From: Neokomagataea tanensis
Lineage (GTDB): Bacteria > Pseudomonadota > Alphaproteobacteria > Acetobacterales > Acetobacteraceae
NCBI RefSeq assembly: GCF_006542335.1
Contig: NZ_CP032485.1
Span: forward strand, 1,002,501 to 1,066,500
Length of the DNA: 64,000 nucleotides
Reading direction: 5' to 3'
The number at the start of each line of letters is the position of its first letter. Within the stretch, counting starts at the first letter, position 1. A model generated the notes under the pieces. It had not been told where the DNA came from and ran no database searches. It saw only the letters and a program-made list of their open reading frames with translations. The translations under genes were made by a program, and so were the position numbers. Shown in pieces: positions 54,627-62,899 of the stretch.

Positions 54627-55912
54627 AACCATTGCGGATCGGATTAGCGGGTCTCGGCACAGTTGGGGTTGGTGTTATTAAATTGCTGCGTGCTCACGCA
54701 GAAGAACTGTCTGCACGCGGTGGGCGTCCTGTAGAGGTTGTTGCTGTCAGTGCGCGCAGCCGGGACAGGGATCGCGGTATCTCGCTTGATGGTCTGCGTT
54801 GGCACGATGATCCTGTATCGTTGGCGCAAGACACGGAAATTGACGTTGCTGTTGAGTTGATCGGTGGTTCTGAGGGGCCTGCGCGATTAATGGTCGAAGC
54901 GGCCTTGGGGCGCGGTATACCGGTCGTTACGGCTAACAAGGCTTTGGTCGCTTTGCACGGCAGTGCTTTGGCCCGTTTGGCAGCAGATAACAATACGACG
55001 TTGTTATTTGAGGCTGCGGTAGCGGGCGGAATCCCGGCGATCAAGCTCGTAAGAGAAGGCTTGGCTGCTGAACGTCTGGACCGCGTAGGCGGTATTCTGA
55101 ATGGTACGTGTAACTATATCCTGACAGAGATGCGGACATCTGGTCGGGATTTTTCTGATGTTTTAGCTGAGGCACAAGAAAAGGGTTATGCTGAGGCTGA
55201 GCCATCAACGGACGTAGATGGGTGGGATGCTGCACATAAGCTCGCTATTTTGGCGGGTATTGCTTTCAACCCAATTCGTTTTGAGAGTTTGCCTGTTGAA
55301 GGCATTCGCAATGTTACAGCGGCCGATCTACGATTTGCGACTGAATTAGGTTACCGCATTAAATTATTGGGCCTTGCCCGGCAGCATGAGGGCAAGGCGC
55401 TGGAAGCTTGGGTGCGCCCTTGTATGGTGCCGGTGGTTGCGCCGATTGCTGGTGTTGAGGGTGTTTTCAACGCGGTGACGACGTCGGGCCCCTTTTCTGG
55501 GCCAATAACAATTTCTGGCCGCGGCGCGGGTGAAGGCCCTACAGCAAGCGCTGTAGTTGCGGATTTAATTGATCTGGCGCGCGGTGCTTCTCTTCCTGTT
55601 TGGGGGGTTGGAGCGGTTTCAGACGCGGTGGAATGCGGTTCACTTGCGGATGTTGAAAGTGCTTTTTATATCCGCTTGGATGTAGCAGATCGTTCAGGAA
55701 CGATGGCTGACCTGACGTCTGTCCTGCGTGATCACGACGTATCTGTGCATTTTGTCTCTCAGCATGAAGCGGCGTCTGGCCGTGCTTATGTCGCACTGGT
55801 TACGCATGGAGTTGCCGAAAGCGCAGTCCGTGAAGCAGCTAAAGGGCTGGCAGCTTTGCCGGCCGTTAACGGTGAGCCGTTAGTATTAAAAATCGAGGAT
55901 AGTCTGCGATGA
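54623..55912 (+). CDS. hom: Homoserine dehydrogenase
   Basis: Hom, 429 residues, reduces aspartate semialdehyde to homoserine toward threonine and methionine. N-terminal GLAGLGTVGVGV, the family signature GGILNGTCNYILTEM, and a C-terminal ACT domain (FYIRLDVADRSGTMADLTSVL) that suggests threonine feedback control. GTG start 54623 overlaps the aminotransferase; it also overlaps glpX by 4 bases. Confidence 0.96.
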   Translation: MKPLRIGLAGLGTVGVGVIKLLRAHAEELSARGGRPVEVVAVSARSRDRDRGISLDGLRWHDDPVSLAQDTEIDVAVELIGGSEGPARLMVEAALGRGIPVVTANKALVALHGSALARLAADNNTTLLFEAAVAGGIPAIKLVREGLAAERLDRVGGILNGTCNYILTEMRTSGRDFSDVLAEAQEKGYAEAEPSTDVDGWDAAHKLAILAGIAFNPIRFESLPVEGIRNVTAADLRFATELGYRIKLLGLARQHEGKALEAWVRPCMVPVVAPIAGVEGVFNAVTTSGPFSGPITISGRGAGEGPTASAVVADLIDLARGASLPVWGVGAVSDAVECGSLADVESAFYIRLDVADRSGTMADLTSVLRDHDVSVHFVSQHEAASGRAYVALVTHGVAESAVREAAKGLAALPAVNGEPLVLKIEDSLR

Positions 55913-56910
55913 GCGCTGCGCGTATTGCCCCACCGGAGCATCCTAAAGATCGTAATCTGGCATTAGAGCTTGTCCGGGTGACCGAAGCTGCAGCGATTGC
56001 TGCGGCCGTTTGGACAGGGCGCGGGTGTAAGAACGAAGCGGACGGTGCTGCGGTAGAAGCAATGCGTGCAGCCTTTGATACAGTCTCCATCGATGGTGTG
56101 GTGACCATTGGTGAAGGCGAGATGGATGAAGCCCCCATGCTCTACATTGGGGAGCATGTTGGGTGTGGTGGCCCAGCGATGGATATTGCTGTCGATCCGC
56201 TGGAGGGGACAAACCTGTGTGCCCGGAGTTTGCCCAGCGCTCTCACCGTAGTTGCGTTGGCGGAGCGCGGCGGCTTTCTTCATGCGCCTGACGTTTACAT
56301 GGAAAAAATTGTCGTTGGCCCGGATCTTCCTGACGGGGTGGTAGACCTTGATTCCTCTATTCAGGCAAATCTGCGTTCCCTTGCCAAAGCTAAAGGCAAA
56401 GATGTTTCAGAGTTGGTGTTGTGCGCTTTAGACCGTGAACGCCATGAAGACCTCATTGCTTATGCGCGTGAAGCAGGTGCTCGTGTGATGTTGGTTACGG
56501 ATGGCGATGTCGCAGCATCAATCGCGACATGTTTGCCGGAGGGTGGTGTCGATATTTACGCGGGGTCCGGCGGGGCACCTGAGGGTGTTTTGGCGGCAGC
56601 AGCGCTACGTTGTGTAGGGGGGCAGATGCAGGGTCGTTTACTGTTCGACAATGACATCCAACGCCAGCGCGCTGCTGATATGGCGCAAGGGCGCGATCCT
56701 GCCCGGCGTTTGTTCTTGGATGATATGGCTTCTGGCCCTGTTTTATTCTGTGCGTCGGGTGTTACGACTGGGCCTCTGCTAAGGGGTGTCCAAGGTGTGG
56801 GAACACATCGGGTCAGAACAAATTCGTTAGTAATGCGCTCTTTGACGGGCACGGTGCGCTATATTGAGAGTTTGCACGACCGTCGCCTCGGGGCGCGAGG
56901 TTTAGACTGA
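55909..56910 (+). CDS. glpX: Class II fructose-1,6-bisphosphatase
   Basis: GlpX, 333 residues, hydrolyses fructose-1,6-bisphosphate in gluconeogenesis. Metal and substrate motifs GEGEMDEAPML, VDPLEGTN and YAGSGGAPEGVLAAAALR (in parts) are intact. Overlaps hom by 4 bases and lies 10 bases before recJ. Confidence 0.96.
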   Translation: MSAARIAPPEHPKDRNLALELVRVTEAAAIAAAVWTGRGCKNEADGAAVEAMRAAFDTVSIDGVVTIGEGEMDEAPMLYIGEHVGCGGPAMDIAVDPLEGTNLCARSLPSALTVVALAERGGFLHAPDVYMEKIVVGPDLPDGVVDLDSSIQANLRSLAKAKGKDVSELVLCALDRERHEDLIAYAREAGARVMLVTDGDVAASIATCLPEGGVDIYAGSGGAPEGVLAAAALRCVGGQMQGRLLFDNDIQRQRAADMAQGRDPARRLFLDDMASGPVLFCASGVTTGPLLRGVQGVGTHRVRTNSLVMRSLTGTVRYIESLHDRRLGARGLD

Positions 56911-56920
56911 ACGGTATAAA

Positions 56921-58714
56921 ATGACAGATACAACACGTTGCGTTCTTGGCGTTGATCATAGCGCGGGAGGACGGCAATGGGTTTGGCGTGACGCATCTTT
57001 AGGCCAAGAAGAGCACCGCGTTGCGCTCGGGATGGCTCAACGTTTGGGCATTCCTGAGCTTCTGGCCCGTATTTTATCTGCTCGCGGCATAACAGCAGAA
57101 ACAGCAGAAACGTTTCTTACACCGCGCTTACGTGACCTTATGCCTGACCCTTCGTGCCTGAAGGACATGGATAAAGCCGCTCTACGCCTCGCTGAAGCGG
57201 TTACTAAGCAGGAAACAGTAGGTTTGTTCGGCGATTACGATGTCGATGGTGCCTGCGGCACAGCGCTCATGGCTGACTTTTTGCGTCAGTTAGGGTGTGG
57301 TGTGCAGACGCATATTCCTGACCGTATTACCGAAGGATACGGGCCGAATGTTGCGGCTTTAGAGAGAATGATTTCTGGCGGGGCCAGCATCATTATCTGT
57401 ATTGATTGCGGAACAGCTGCAGTCAGTATTCTGGATGAAATTGCTCAAAAAGCAGATGTTATTGTTTTAGACCATCATAAGCCTGATGGGGCTATGCTGC
57501 CGCGAGGCATCGTTGTTAACCCTAATCGGTTAGATTGTGATTCTGGCCTAGGTTCAATTTGTGCAGCGGCTGTCGTGTTTATGACGATGACGGCTGTAAC
57601 GCGTGCGCTCAGGCGATCAGGCTGGTTCCAAAATCATCGTGAGCCTAATTTGATGGGCGCTTTGGACCTTACAGCGCTCGCTACGATTTGTGATGTCATG
57701 CCTTTAGTCGGTTTAAACCGGGCTTTTGTGCAGCAAGGTCTGAAAGTAATGGCACGTGGTGAACGCCTCGGTCTTGTGACCCTGTCTGCTGTCGCAGGCG
57801 TGAGAGAAGATGCCAGTGCAATGTCTTGTGGGTTCGCTCTTGGCCCGAGGATCAATGCAGGTGGCCGTATTGCTAAGGCAGATTTGGGCCTGAATTTGCT
57901 GCTGGCGGAAGATCAAGAGGTTGCACAGCAGTTAGCAGAAGAATTGGATCAGGTTAACCGTCAGAGGCAGACGGTAGAGAGTGATATCCTCGACTATGCG
58001 ATGGAGCATGCCGGACAACAGGTGCAAGCAGGGCATGCTGTTATTTTTCTGCATAAAGGGGGGTGGCATCCTGGAGTGGTGGGCATTGTTGCTGGGCGAA
58101 TAAAGGAAAAATTCAATCGCCCTGTTTTGGTGGGGGCATTAACGGAAGGCGTTATAAAGGGGTCAGCGCGCTCCGTGCCGGGACTTGATCTGGGAGCGGC
58201 GATTATTGCAGCGCGCCAGTCAGGTCTTCTCCTTACTGGCGGGGGCCATGCCATGGCAGCAGGTTTTTCTGTAGCGGAAGAAAAAGCTGATGAGCTTCAT
58301 AGTTTGTTGGATGAAACTCTCTCAGCCGCACGCGAGCTCCCCCCTAGAGATGCTCTGAAAATTGACGGTGTTGTCAATGTGAGGGGGGCGTCTTTGGATG
58401 TAGCCAAGCAGTTGGAGCGCCTGTCTCCGTTTGGGCCGGGAAATGAAGAGCCATTACTGGTGGTGCAAAATGTCCGTTGCGTAAAAGCAGACCGGATTGG
58501 CCGTGACGGTAATACGATGCGGGTATTGCTGCGCGGTGAGGATGGAGGGGTAACCTTGAAGGGCCTTGTGTTCCGCGCTGGTGATGCAGATTTTGCGGGA
58601 ACACTGGAAGATAAGGCGATGCCGTTGCTGCATGTTGTAGGTCAATTACGGCCGGAAAGCTGGCAAGGACGAGAAAATGTGACCTTTTTTATCGTCGATG
58701 CGAAAAAAGTTTAA
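56921..58714 (+). CDS. recJ: Single-stranded-DNA exonuclease RecJ
   Basis: RecJ, 597 residues, a 5'-3' ssDNA exonuclease for recombination and mismatch repair. DHH motifs: GLFGDYDVDGACG (motif I), CIDCG, VLDHHKPD (motif III); DHHA1 domain with GGGHAMAAGFS. C-terminal OB-fold segment present. Last gene of the aminotransferase-hom-glpX-recJ run. Confidence 0.96.
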   Translation: MTDTTRCVLGVDHSAGGRQWVWRDASLGQEEHRVALGMAQRLGIPELLARILSARGITAETAETFLTPRLRDLMPDPSCLKDMDKAALRLAEAVTKQETVGLFGDYDVDGACGTALMADFLRQLGCGVQTHIPDRITEGYGPNVAALERMISGGASIIICIDCGTAAVSILDEIAQKADVIVLDHHKPDGAMLPRGIVVNPNRLDCDSGLGSICAAAVVFMTMTAVTRALRRSGWFQNHREPNLMGALDLTALATICDVMPLVGLNRAFVQQGLKVMARGERLGLVTLSAVAGVREDASAMSCGFALGPRINAGGRIAKADLGLNLLLAEDQEVAQQLAEELDQVNRQRQTVESDILDYAMEHAGQQVQAGHAVIFLHKGGWHPGVVGIVAGRIKEKFNRPVLVGALTEGVIKGSARSVPGLDLGAAIIAARQSGLLLTGGGHAMAAGFSVAEEKADELHSLLDETLSAARELPPRDALKIDGVVNVRGASLDVAKQLERLSPFGPGNEEPLLVVQNVRCVKADRIGRDGNTMRVLLRGEDGGVTLKGLVFRAGDADFAGTLEDKAMPLLHVVGQLRPESWQGRENVTFFIVDAKKV

Positions 58715-58767
58715 ATTTGTGCTTGACCGTAGAGGCTGCTGCCCTTATACACCCACTCACGCCTCCA

Positions 58768-58843
58768 GTCCCGTTCGTCTAGAGGCCTAGGACACCGCCC
58801 TTTCACGGCGGCAACACGGGTTCGAATCCCGTACGGGACGCCA
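58768..58843 (+). tRNA. tRNA-Glu (TTC)
   Basis: A 76-base cloverleaf: acceptor GTCCCGT/ACGGGAC, anticodon arm CCGCC-CTTTCAC-GGCGG (anticodon TTC, reading GAA), T-arm ACGGGTTCGAATCCCGT, and encoded GCCA end. Confidence 0.96.
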
Positions 58844-59189
58844 ATAATTGGCCTTTATAAGGTATAATAACCTTACAGCGCGTACTTCAAGAAAAACAAT
58901 CATTAAAACTTAGTGATATCTACCTAAAACGCAACGCTCGCGCTTATTTTCTGTTAGAATTAATCCGTGAAAAATCCCAAAAAAGAACCTTGCTTGTAAA
59001 TAAAGCAAATCGAAACGTAGGTCATCTTAGGAAGATACGAAACGATCTGCGCCGTATGCCCTTATTCATTTTAAGAAAGTGTTTTCCATAGGTGGGGAAA
59101 CACACGCAAAATACTCTGCGCGTTGATGCGTTGTGTCAGGGTTGCTAGGTCTTTTTGCGTAACATTTGTTCAAAATGAGAGGGAGACTT
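58844..59189. other. AT-rich intergenic region after tRNA-Glu
   Basis: No conventional gene. It contains a 76-codon open stretch (58861-59091, plus strand) without an early start codon, and otherwise AT-rich sequence ahead of the MscS gene. It may be degraded foreign DNA inserted beside the tRNA. Confidence 0.4.
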
Positions 59190-60002
59190 ATGGGGAACCA
59201 TGTTGCTACGCTTTGGGATCAATTCCATGAATGGCTCCCGGTTGTTCTAAGCTACTTGGGGAAGGTAGCACTGGCCCTTCTGGTTTTGCTGATTGGTTGG
59301 AAGATCATCAACATGGTCACGCGGGCCATGGACAGGATGATGACCGCAAGTCACCTTGAAGAGACGCTGCGTGGCTTTTTAAGCAGCGTGGTCGGTATGT
59401 TGCTGAAGGCATTATTGCTGATCAGTGTTGCTTCCATGGTCGGTATTGCCACAACGTCTTTTGTTGCCGTTCTTGGTGCGGCAGGGCTTGCTGTTGGTAT
59501 GGCGCTGCAAGGTAGTCTGGCTAACTTTGCGGGTGGCGTTTTAATTCTGCTTTTCCGCCCGTTTAAAATTGGTGACTCAATTACATCCGGCAGCAGTACC
59601 GGTAAGGTCATTTCTATTGAGATGTTCAGGACAGTGCTGCGGGATTCCAGCAATGCTATAATTTATGTCCCGAACGGTAACCTTTCCAATAACATCGTTA
59701 TCAATAACACGCAGGGCGAGCGCCGTTTGGCTGCTGTTTCTTTGATGATTGATTATACTGATGATACCGATAAAGCGCGCGCTATTATGCTTGGCCTGCT
59801 TGAAGGGGACGCACAGATTTTGGACCCTGCATCGGCTGGTGTTTCTTTTCAGGCAAAGCCTGGGAATATTGGCGTCACACTCGAATTTTGGTGTGCTGCG
59901 GGCTCTGTGAGCGGGCTAATCGCAAAATACTCGGAGGCGTCAATTAAAGCGCTCAAAGCTGAGGGCTATAGATTGGGTGTCACCGCCCGCCCAGCGAGCT
60001 GA
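59190..60002 (+). CDS. mscS: Small-conductance mechanosensitive channel
   Basis: MscS-family channel of 270 residues, releasing solutes on osmotic downshock. Three N-terminal helices, the pore-lining TM3 (VAVLGAAGLAVGMALQGSLANFAGGVLILLFRPFKIGD, in parts), then the cytoplasmic beta and alpha/beta domains. ATG 59190 has GAGGGAGA upstream; TTG 59166 is an unlikely alternative. Followed by a strong terminator. Confidence 0.94.
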   Translation: MGNHVATLWDQFHEWLPVVLSYLGKVALALLVLLIGWKIINMVTRAMDRMMTASHLEETLRGFLSSVVGMLLKALLLISVASMVGIATTSFVAVLGAAGLAVGMALQGSLANFAGGVLILLFRPFKIGDSITSGSSTGKVISIEMFRTVLRDSSNAIIYVPNGNLSNNIVINNTQGERRLAAVSLMIDYTDDTDKARAIMLGLLEGDAQILDPASAGVSFQAKPGNIGVTLEFWCAAGSVSGLIAKYSEASIKALKAEGYRLGVTARPAS

Positions 60003-60050
60003 AATAAAAACTTAATTCACAATTTCCTTTTACAAAATGACGCTTTGGAG

Positions 60051-60079
60051 GCCCGTGTAACCTTGGTTGCACGGGCTTT
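60051..60079 (+). terminator. Terminator after MscS gene
   Basis: GCCCGTGTAAC (from 60051) pairs with GTTGCACGGGC (to about 60076) with a T-G wobble, then a run of T. Strong intrinsic terminator. Confidence 0.9.
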
Positions 60080-60206
60080 TTTTATGCCATCGAAAGATGA
60101 TGTTTCTTTTTTGTAATATATTTACGTCAAAATATGTCTGGATTGTGTCGAAGTTTTATGCTTCAGAAACATGCGACTTATTCTCATTTTCATAGATTGA
60201 GAGATC

Positions 60207-61700
60207 ATGACATATTCAACTCCAGAGAAAGGCTGTGTTGCGAAGCGTATATGTTGCCTTAGCCGTATACTCTTAACGGGCACTGCTCTTACTATTTTTG
60301 CCGGTCAGGCGGCGCGTGCTGTCCCTCCGCGGATCAATATTGGGAATGCTGCTGAAGCTGGTGATGAATCATCCACTGGCGTATTTGGCTTTTTGTCCAA
60401 CTGGCGACGAACGGCCAATTTTTTGGGCGATATGTGGGGGTTACGGCCTGAGTTGGGAAAGTACGGCGCTGTTTTGGCAATGCAGGAAACGTCGGAAGTA
60501 TTTGGCAACGTAAGTGGCGGTAGCAGACGTGGCGCAGCGTATAATGGCTTGTTTCAGGCTGTGCTGCAGGTGAACACTCAGCGTGCTTTCGGTTGGTACG
60601 GTGGAACGTTCAATGTGAGCATGGAGCAAATTCACGGCCGTAGTTTGAGCGCGGATAATTTGCAGGTTTTGCAAACCGTAAGCGGGATTGAGGCGGATCG
60701 CTCAACACGGCTCTGGGAGCTATGGTTTGATCAGAAATTCTTGGATCAGCAAAAATTAGACATCAAAATTGGTCAGCAGAGTTTGGACCAAGAATATATG
60801 GTCAGTAGTAATGCTCTGGTCTTTGCTAACACGATGTTTGGTTGGCCTATGGTCCCTTCAGCAGACTTACCAGGAGGCGGCCCAGCGTATCCGCTTTCAG
60901 CGCTGGGTGTGCGGGGACGTTATTGGTTGGCGACTCCACTTTACCTGATTGGCGGTGTGTATAGTGGTAGCCCGACCAAACATGTCGATGGCGACCCGCA
61001 GCAAACAAACCCTTCAGGCACCAGCTTCCCCCTAAACCGTGGTGTGATGGCGATTGCAGAGCTGCAATATGTTTATCCCGCTCTAGGTGCGATGGTATCT
61101 CCCGACGAAGTTGAGCCGCTTTCGCACGTGTATCGTCTTGGTGGTTGGTATAATTCTGAACCCTTTGCGGACCAATACTGGGACAATTCAGGTACGCCGC
61201 TCGCGTCTCCAAGTAGCAATGGTAATGCTCTTGCTCATCGAGGTGCTTTTTCTATTTATGCTGTGATGGATCAAATGCTGTGGCGCAGTCATTTTGACCC
61301 TAACCGCACAATTAATGTTTTTGGCCGTGCGATGGGGGCACCGCAATCGTCACGCGTGCCAATCGACTTCAGTATGAATTTCGGTTTTACATTTAAGGAC
61401 CCCTTGCCGTACCGAACGGATGATACGTTTGGTATCGGAATGGGATACACGCATGTTAGTCACGCTTTAGCTAAATATGATAAAGCTGTAGCCTACTATA
61501 CGGGACAGTATTCGCCTGCGCAAACGGGTGAAACATATTTAGAGATGACGTATCAGTTCCAGTATACGGGTTGGTTACAGATCCAGCCTGACTTCCAGTA
61601 TATTTTTAATCCATCTGGTGGTGTGCCGAATGTCAATAACCCTAACCGACGGGTTCATGATGCGGCTGTGTTCGGTTTGCGTACTAACATCGCGCTTTAA
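60207..61700 (+). CDS. OprB-type carbohydrate porin
   Basis: Outer-membrane porin of 497 residues, OprB family (carbohydrate-selective). A signal peptide ends near AARA; the mature protein shows alternating beta-strand pattern, repeated aromatic residues at strand ends and a C-terminal aromatic-rich strand ending in LRTNIAL. Imports sugars or polyols. It precedes the propeller and DyP genes closely and probably shares a transcript with them. Confidence 0.88.
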   Translation: MTYSTPEKGCVAKRICCLSRILLTGTALTIFAGQAARAVPPRINIGNAAEAGDESSTGVFGFLSNWRRTANFLGDMWGLRPELGKYGAVLAMQETSEVFGNVSGGSRRGAAYNGLFQAVLQVNTQRAFGWYGGTFNVSMEQIHGRSLSADNLQVLQTVSGIEADRSTRLWELWFDQKFLDQQKLDIKIGQQSLDQEYMVSSNALVFANTMFGWPMVPSADLPGGGPAYPLSALGVRGRYWLATPLYLIGGVYSGSPTKHVDGDPQQTNPSGTSFPLNRGVMAIAELQYVYPALGAMVSPDEVEPLSHVYRLGGWYNSEPFADQYWDNSGTPLASPSSNGNALAHRGAFSIYAVMDQMLWRSHFDPNRTINVFGRAMGAPQSSRVPIDFSMNFGFTFKDPLPYRTDDTFGIGMGYTHVSHALAKYDKAVAYYTGQYSPAQTGETYLEMTYQFQYTGWLQIQPDFQYIFNPSGGVPNVNNPNRRVHDAAVFGLRTNIAL

Positions 61701-61710
61701 GAGGCTCACA

Positions 61711-62880
61711 ATGCGAAATATGTATCTAAAAAAATGGGCAGTGCTTGGGTTGTCTTTTGGAGCGGTGTTTGTGGCGATTATTGCCCGAGCCGAGGCTCAG
61801 CCGAAGGGCTTTCTTGAGACGATTCATCGACATGCGACACTGGCCTCAACAAGTCCGGGAAATGGCGATTTAAATCCATACGCGCTGTTCGTGATTCAGC
61901 AAGACAGTGGTGTTTTGCATAAAAACGACGTGCTGGTGACCAATTTTAACAATATTACCAATCTTCAGGGTACAGGGACCACGATAGTGGCCTATCATCC
62001 TGAGACAGGAAATATTTCAGAGTTTGCCAACCTTCCGCGTGACCTCCCTGCTTGCCCGGGTGGGGTAGGTCTTACGACGGCTTTGACCGTGCTTAAAAGC
62101 GGGTGGGTTATTGTTGGTAGCGCACCGAGTAAAGATGGTTCGACGCTGACAAAAGGAGATGGCTGTCTCATCGTTCTAAACACAAAAGGGCAGTATGTAA
62201 CCGCTTGGAAGGGGCCATTAATTAATGCCCCTTGGGGGGACATTGCTGCGCTAGACCGTGGGGATAGTGCAACTCTGTTCGTGTCTATGTCGGGCTATGA
62301 TTTGCCCGGGCCGTACGTCAAAGACCCTGTGACGCATTATCCCCCGATTATTCATAAGGCTACGGTTTTGCGGTTGGATTTGACTATTCCGCAGGGGCAG
62401 GTGCCTGTTCTGCAAAAGCAAACTGTTATCGCGAGTGGATTTTCTGCCCGTGCTGACCGCGATAATTTTTTATTCGGTCCGACAGGCTTAGCGTTGGATA
62501 CGGACGGAACACTATATGTGACTGACGGCTATGATGAGGCCGTTACAGCTATTGATAATGCCGTCAGCCGGACCGATGCCGTGACACGAAGCGATGATGC
62601 CGTGGGGCGGATTATTTCACGGGGAGGTCTGTTGAACTGGCCGTTGGCTATGATGTGGGTGCCTGGTCATCATTTGCTGGTTTCTAACGGGCGCAACGGT
62701 CAGGTTGTTGAGATTGATCCAGTAGCAAAGAAGCAGCTTTATGCTCAATGGATCGACAATGATCAGGCGCAACAACCACCCGGCAATGGTGATCTTTTCG
62801 GATTGGCTATGACGCCAGACGGGAAAAGTTTTTATTACGTCGAAGACGATATGAACACGCTTAACATCAGCACTCCTTAA
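61711..62880 (+). CDS. Secreted beta-propeller (NHL-like) protein
   Basis: Exported protein of 389 residues with signal peptide (ILGL-type hydrophobic core ending near RAEAQ). Repeats such as FGPTGLALDTDGTLYVTDGYDEAV and NGDLFGLAMTPDGKSFYYVED indicate a six-bladed NHL/SMP-30-like propeller. ATG 61711 has GAGG upstream; the ORF upstream runs into the porin. Binding partner or catalytic function unknown; it sits between a porin and a periplasmic peroxidase. Confidence 0.83.
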   Translation: MRNMYLKKWAVLGLSFGAVFVAIIARAEAQPKGFLETIHRHATLASTSPGNGDLNPYALFVIQQDSGVLHKNDVLVTNFNNITNLQGTGTTIVAYHPETGNISEFANLPRDLPACPGGVGLTTALTVLKSGWVIVGSAPSKDGSTLTKGDGCLIVLNTKGQYVTAWKGPLINAPWGDIAALDRGDSATLFVSMSGYDLPGPYVKDPVTHYPPIIHKATVLRLDLTIPQGQVPVLQKQTVIASGFSARADRDNFLFGPTGLALDTDGTLYVTDGYDEAVTAIDNAVSRTDAVTRSDDAVGRIISRGGLLNWPLAMMWVPGHHLLVSNGRNGQVVEIDPVAKKQLYAQWIDNDQAQQPPGNGDLFGLAMTPDGKSFYYVEDDMNTLNISTP

Positions 62881-62899
62881 GCGAGGAGAAGTCTTGGAG

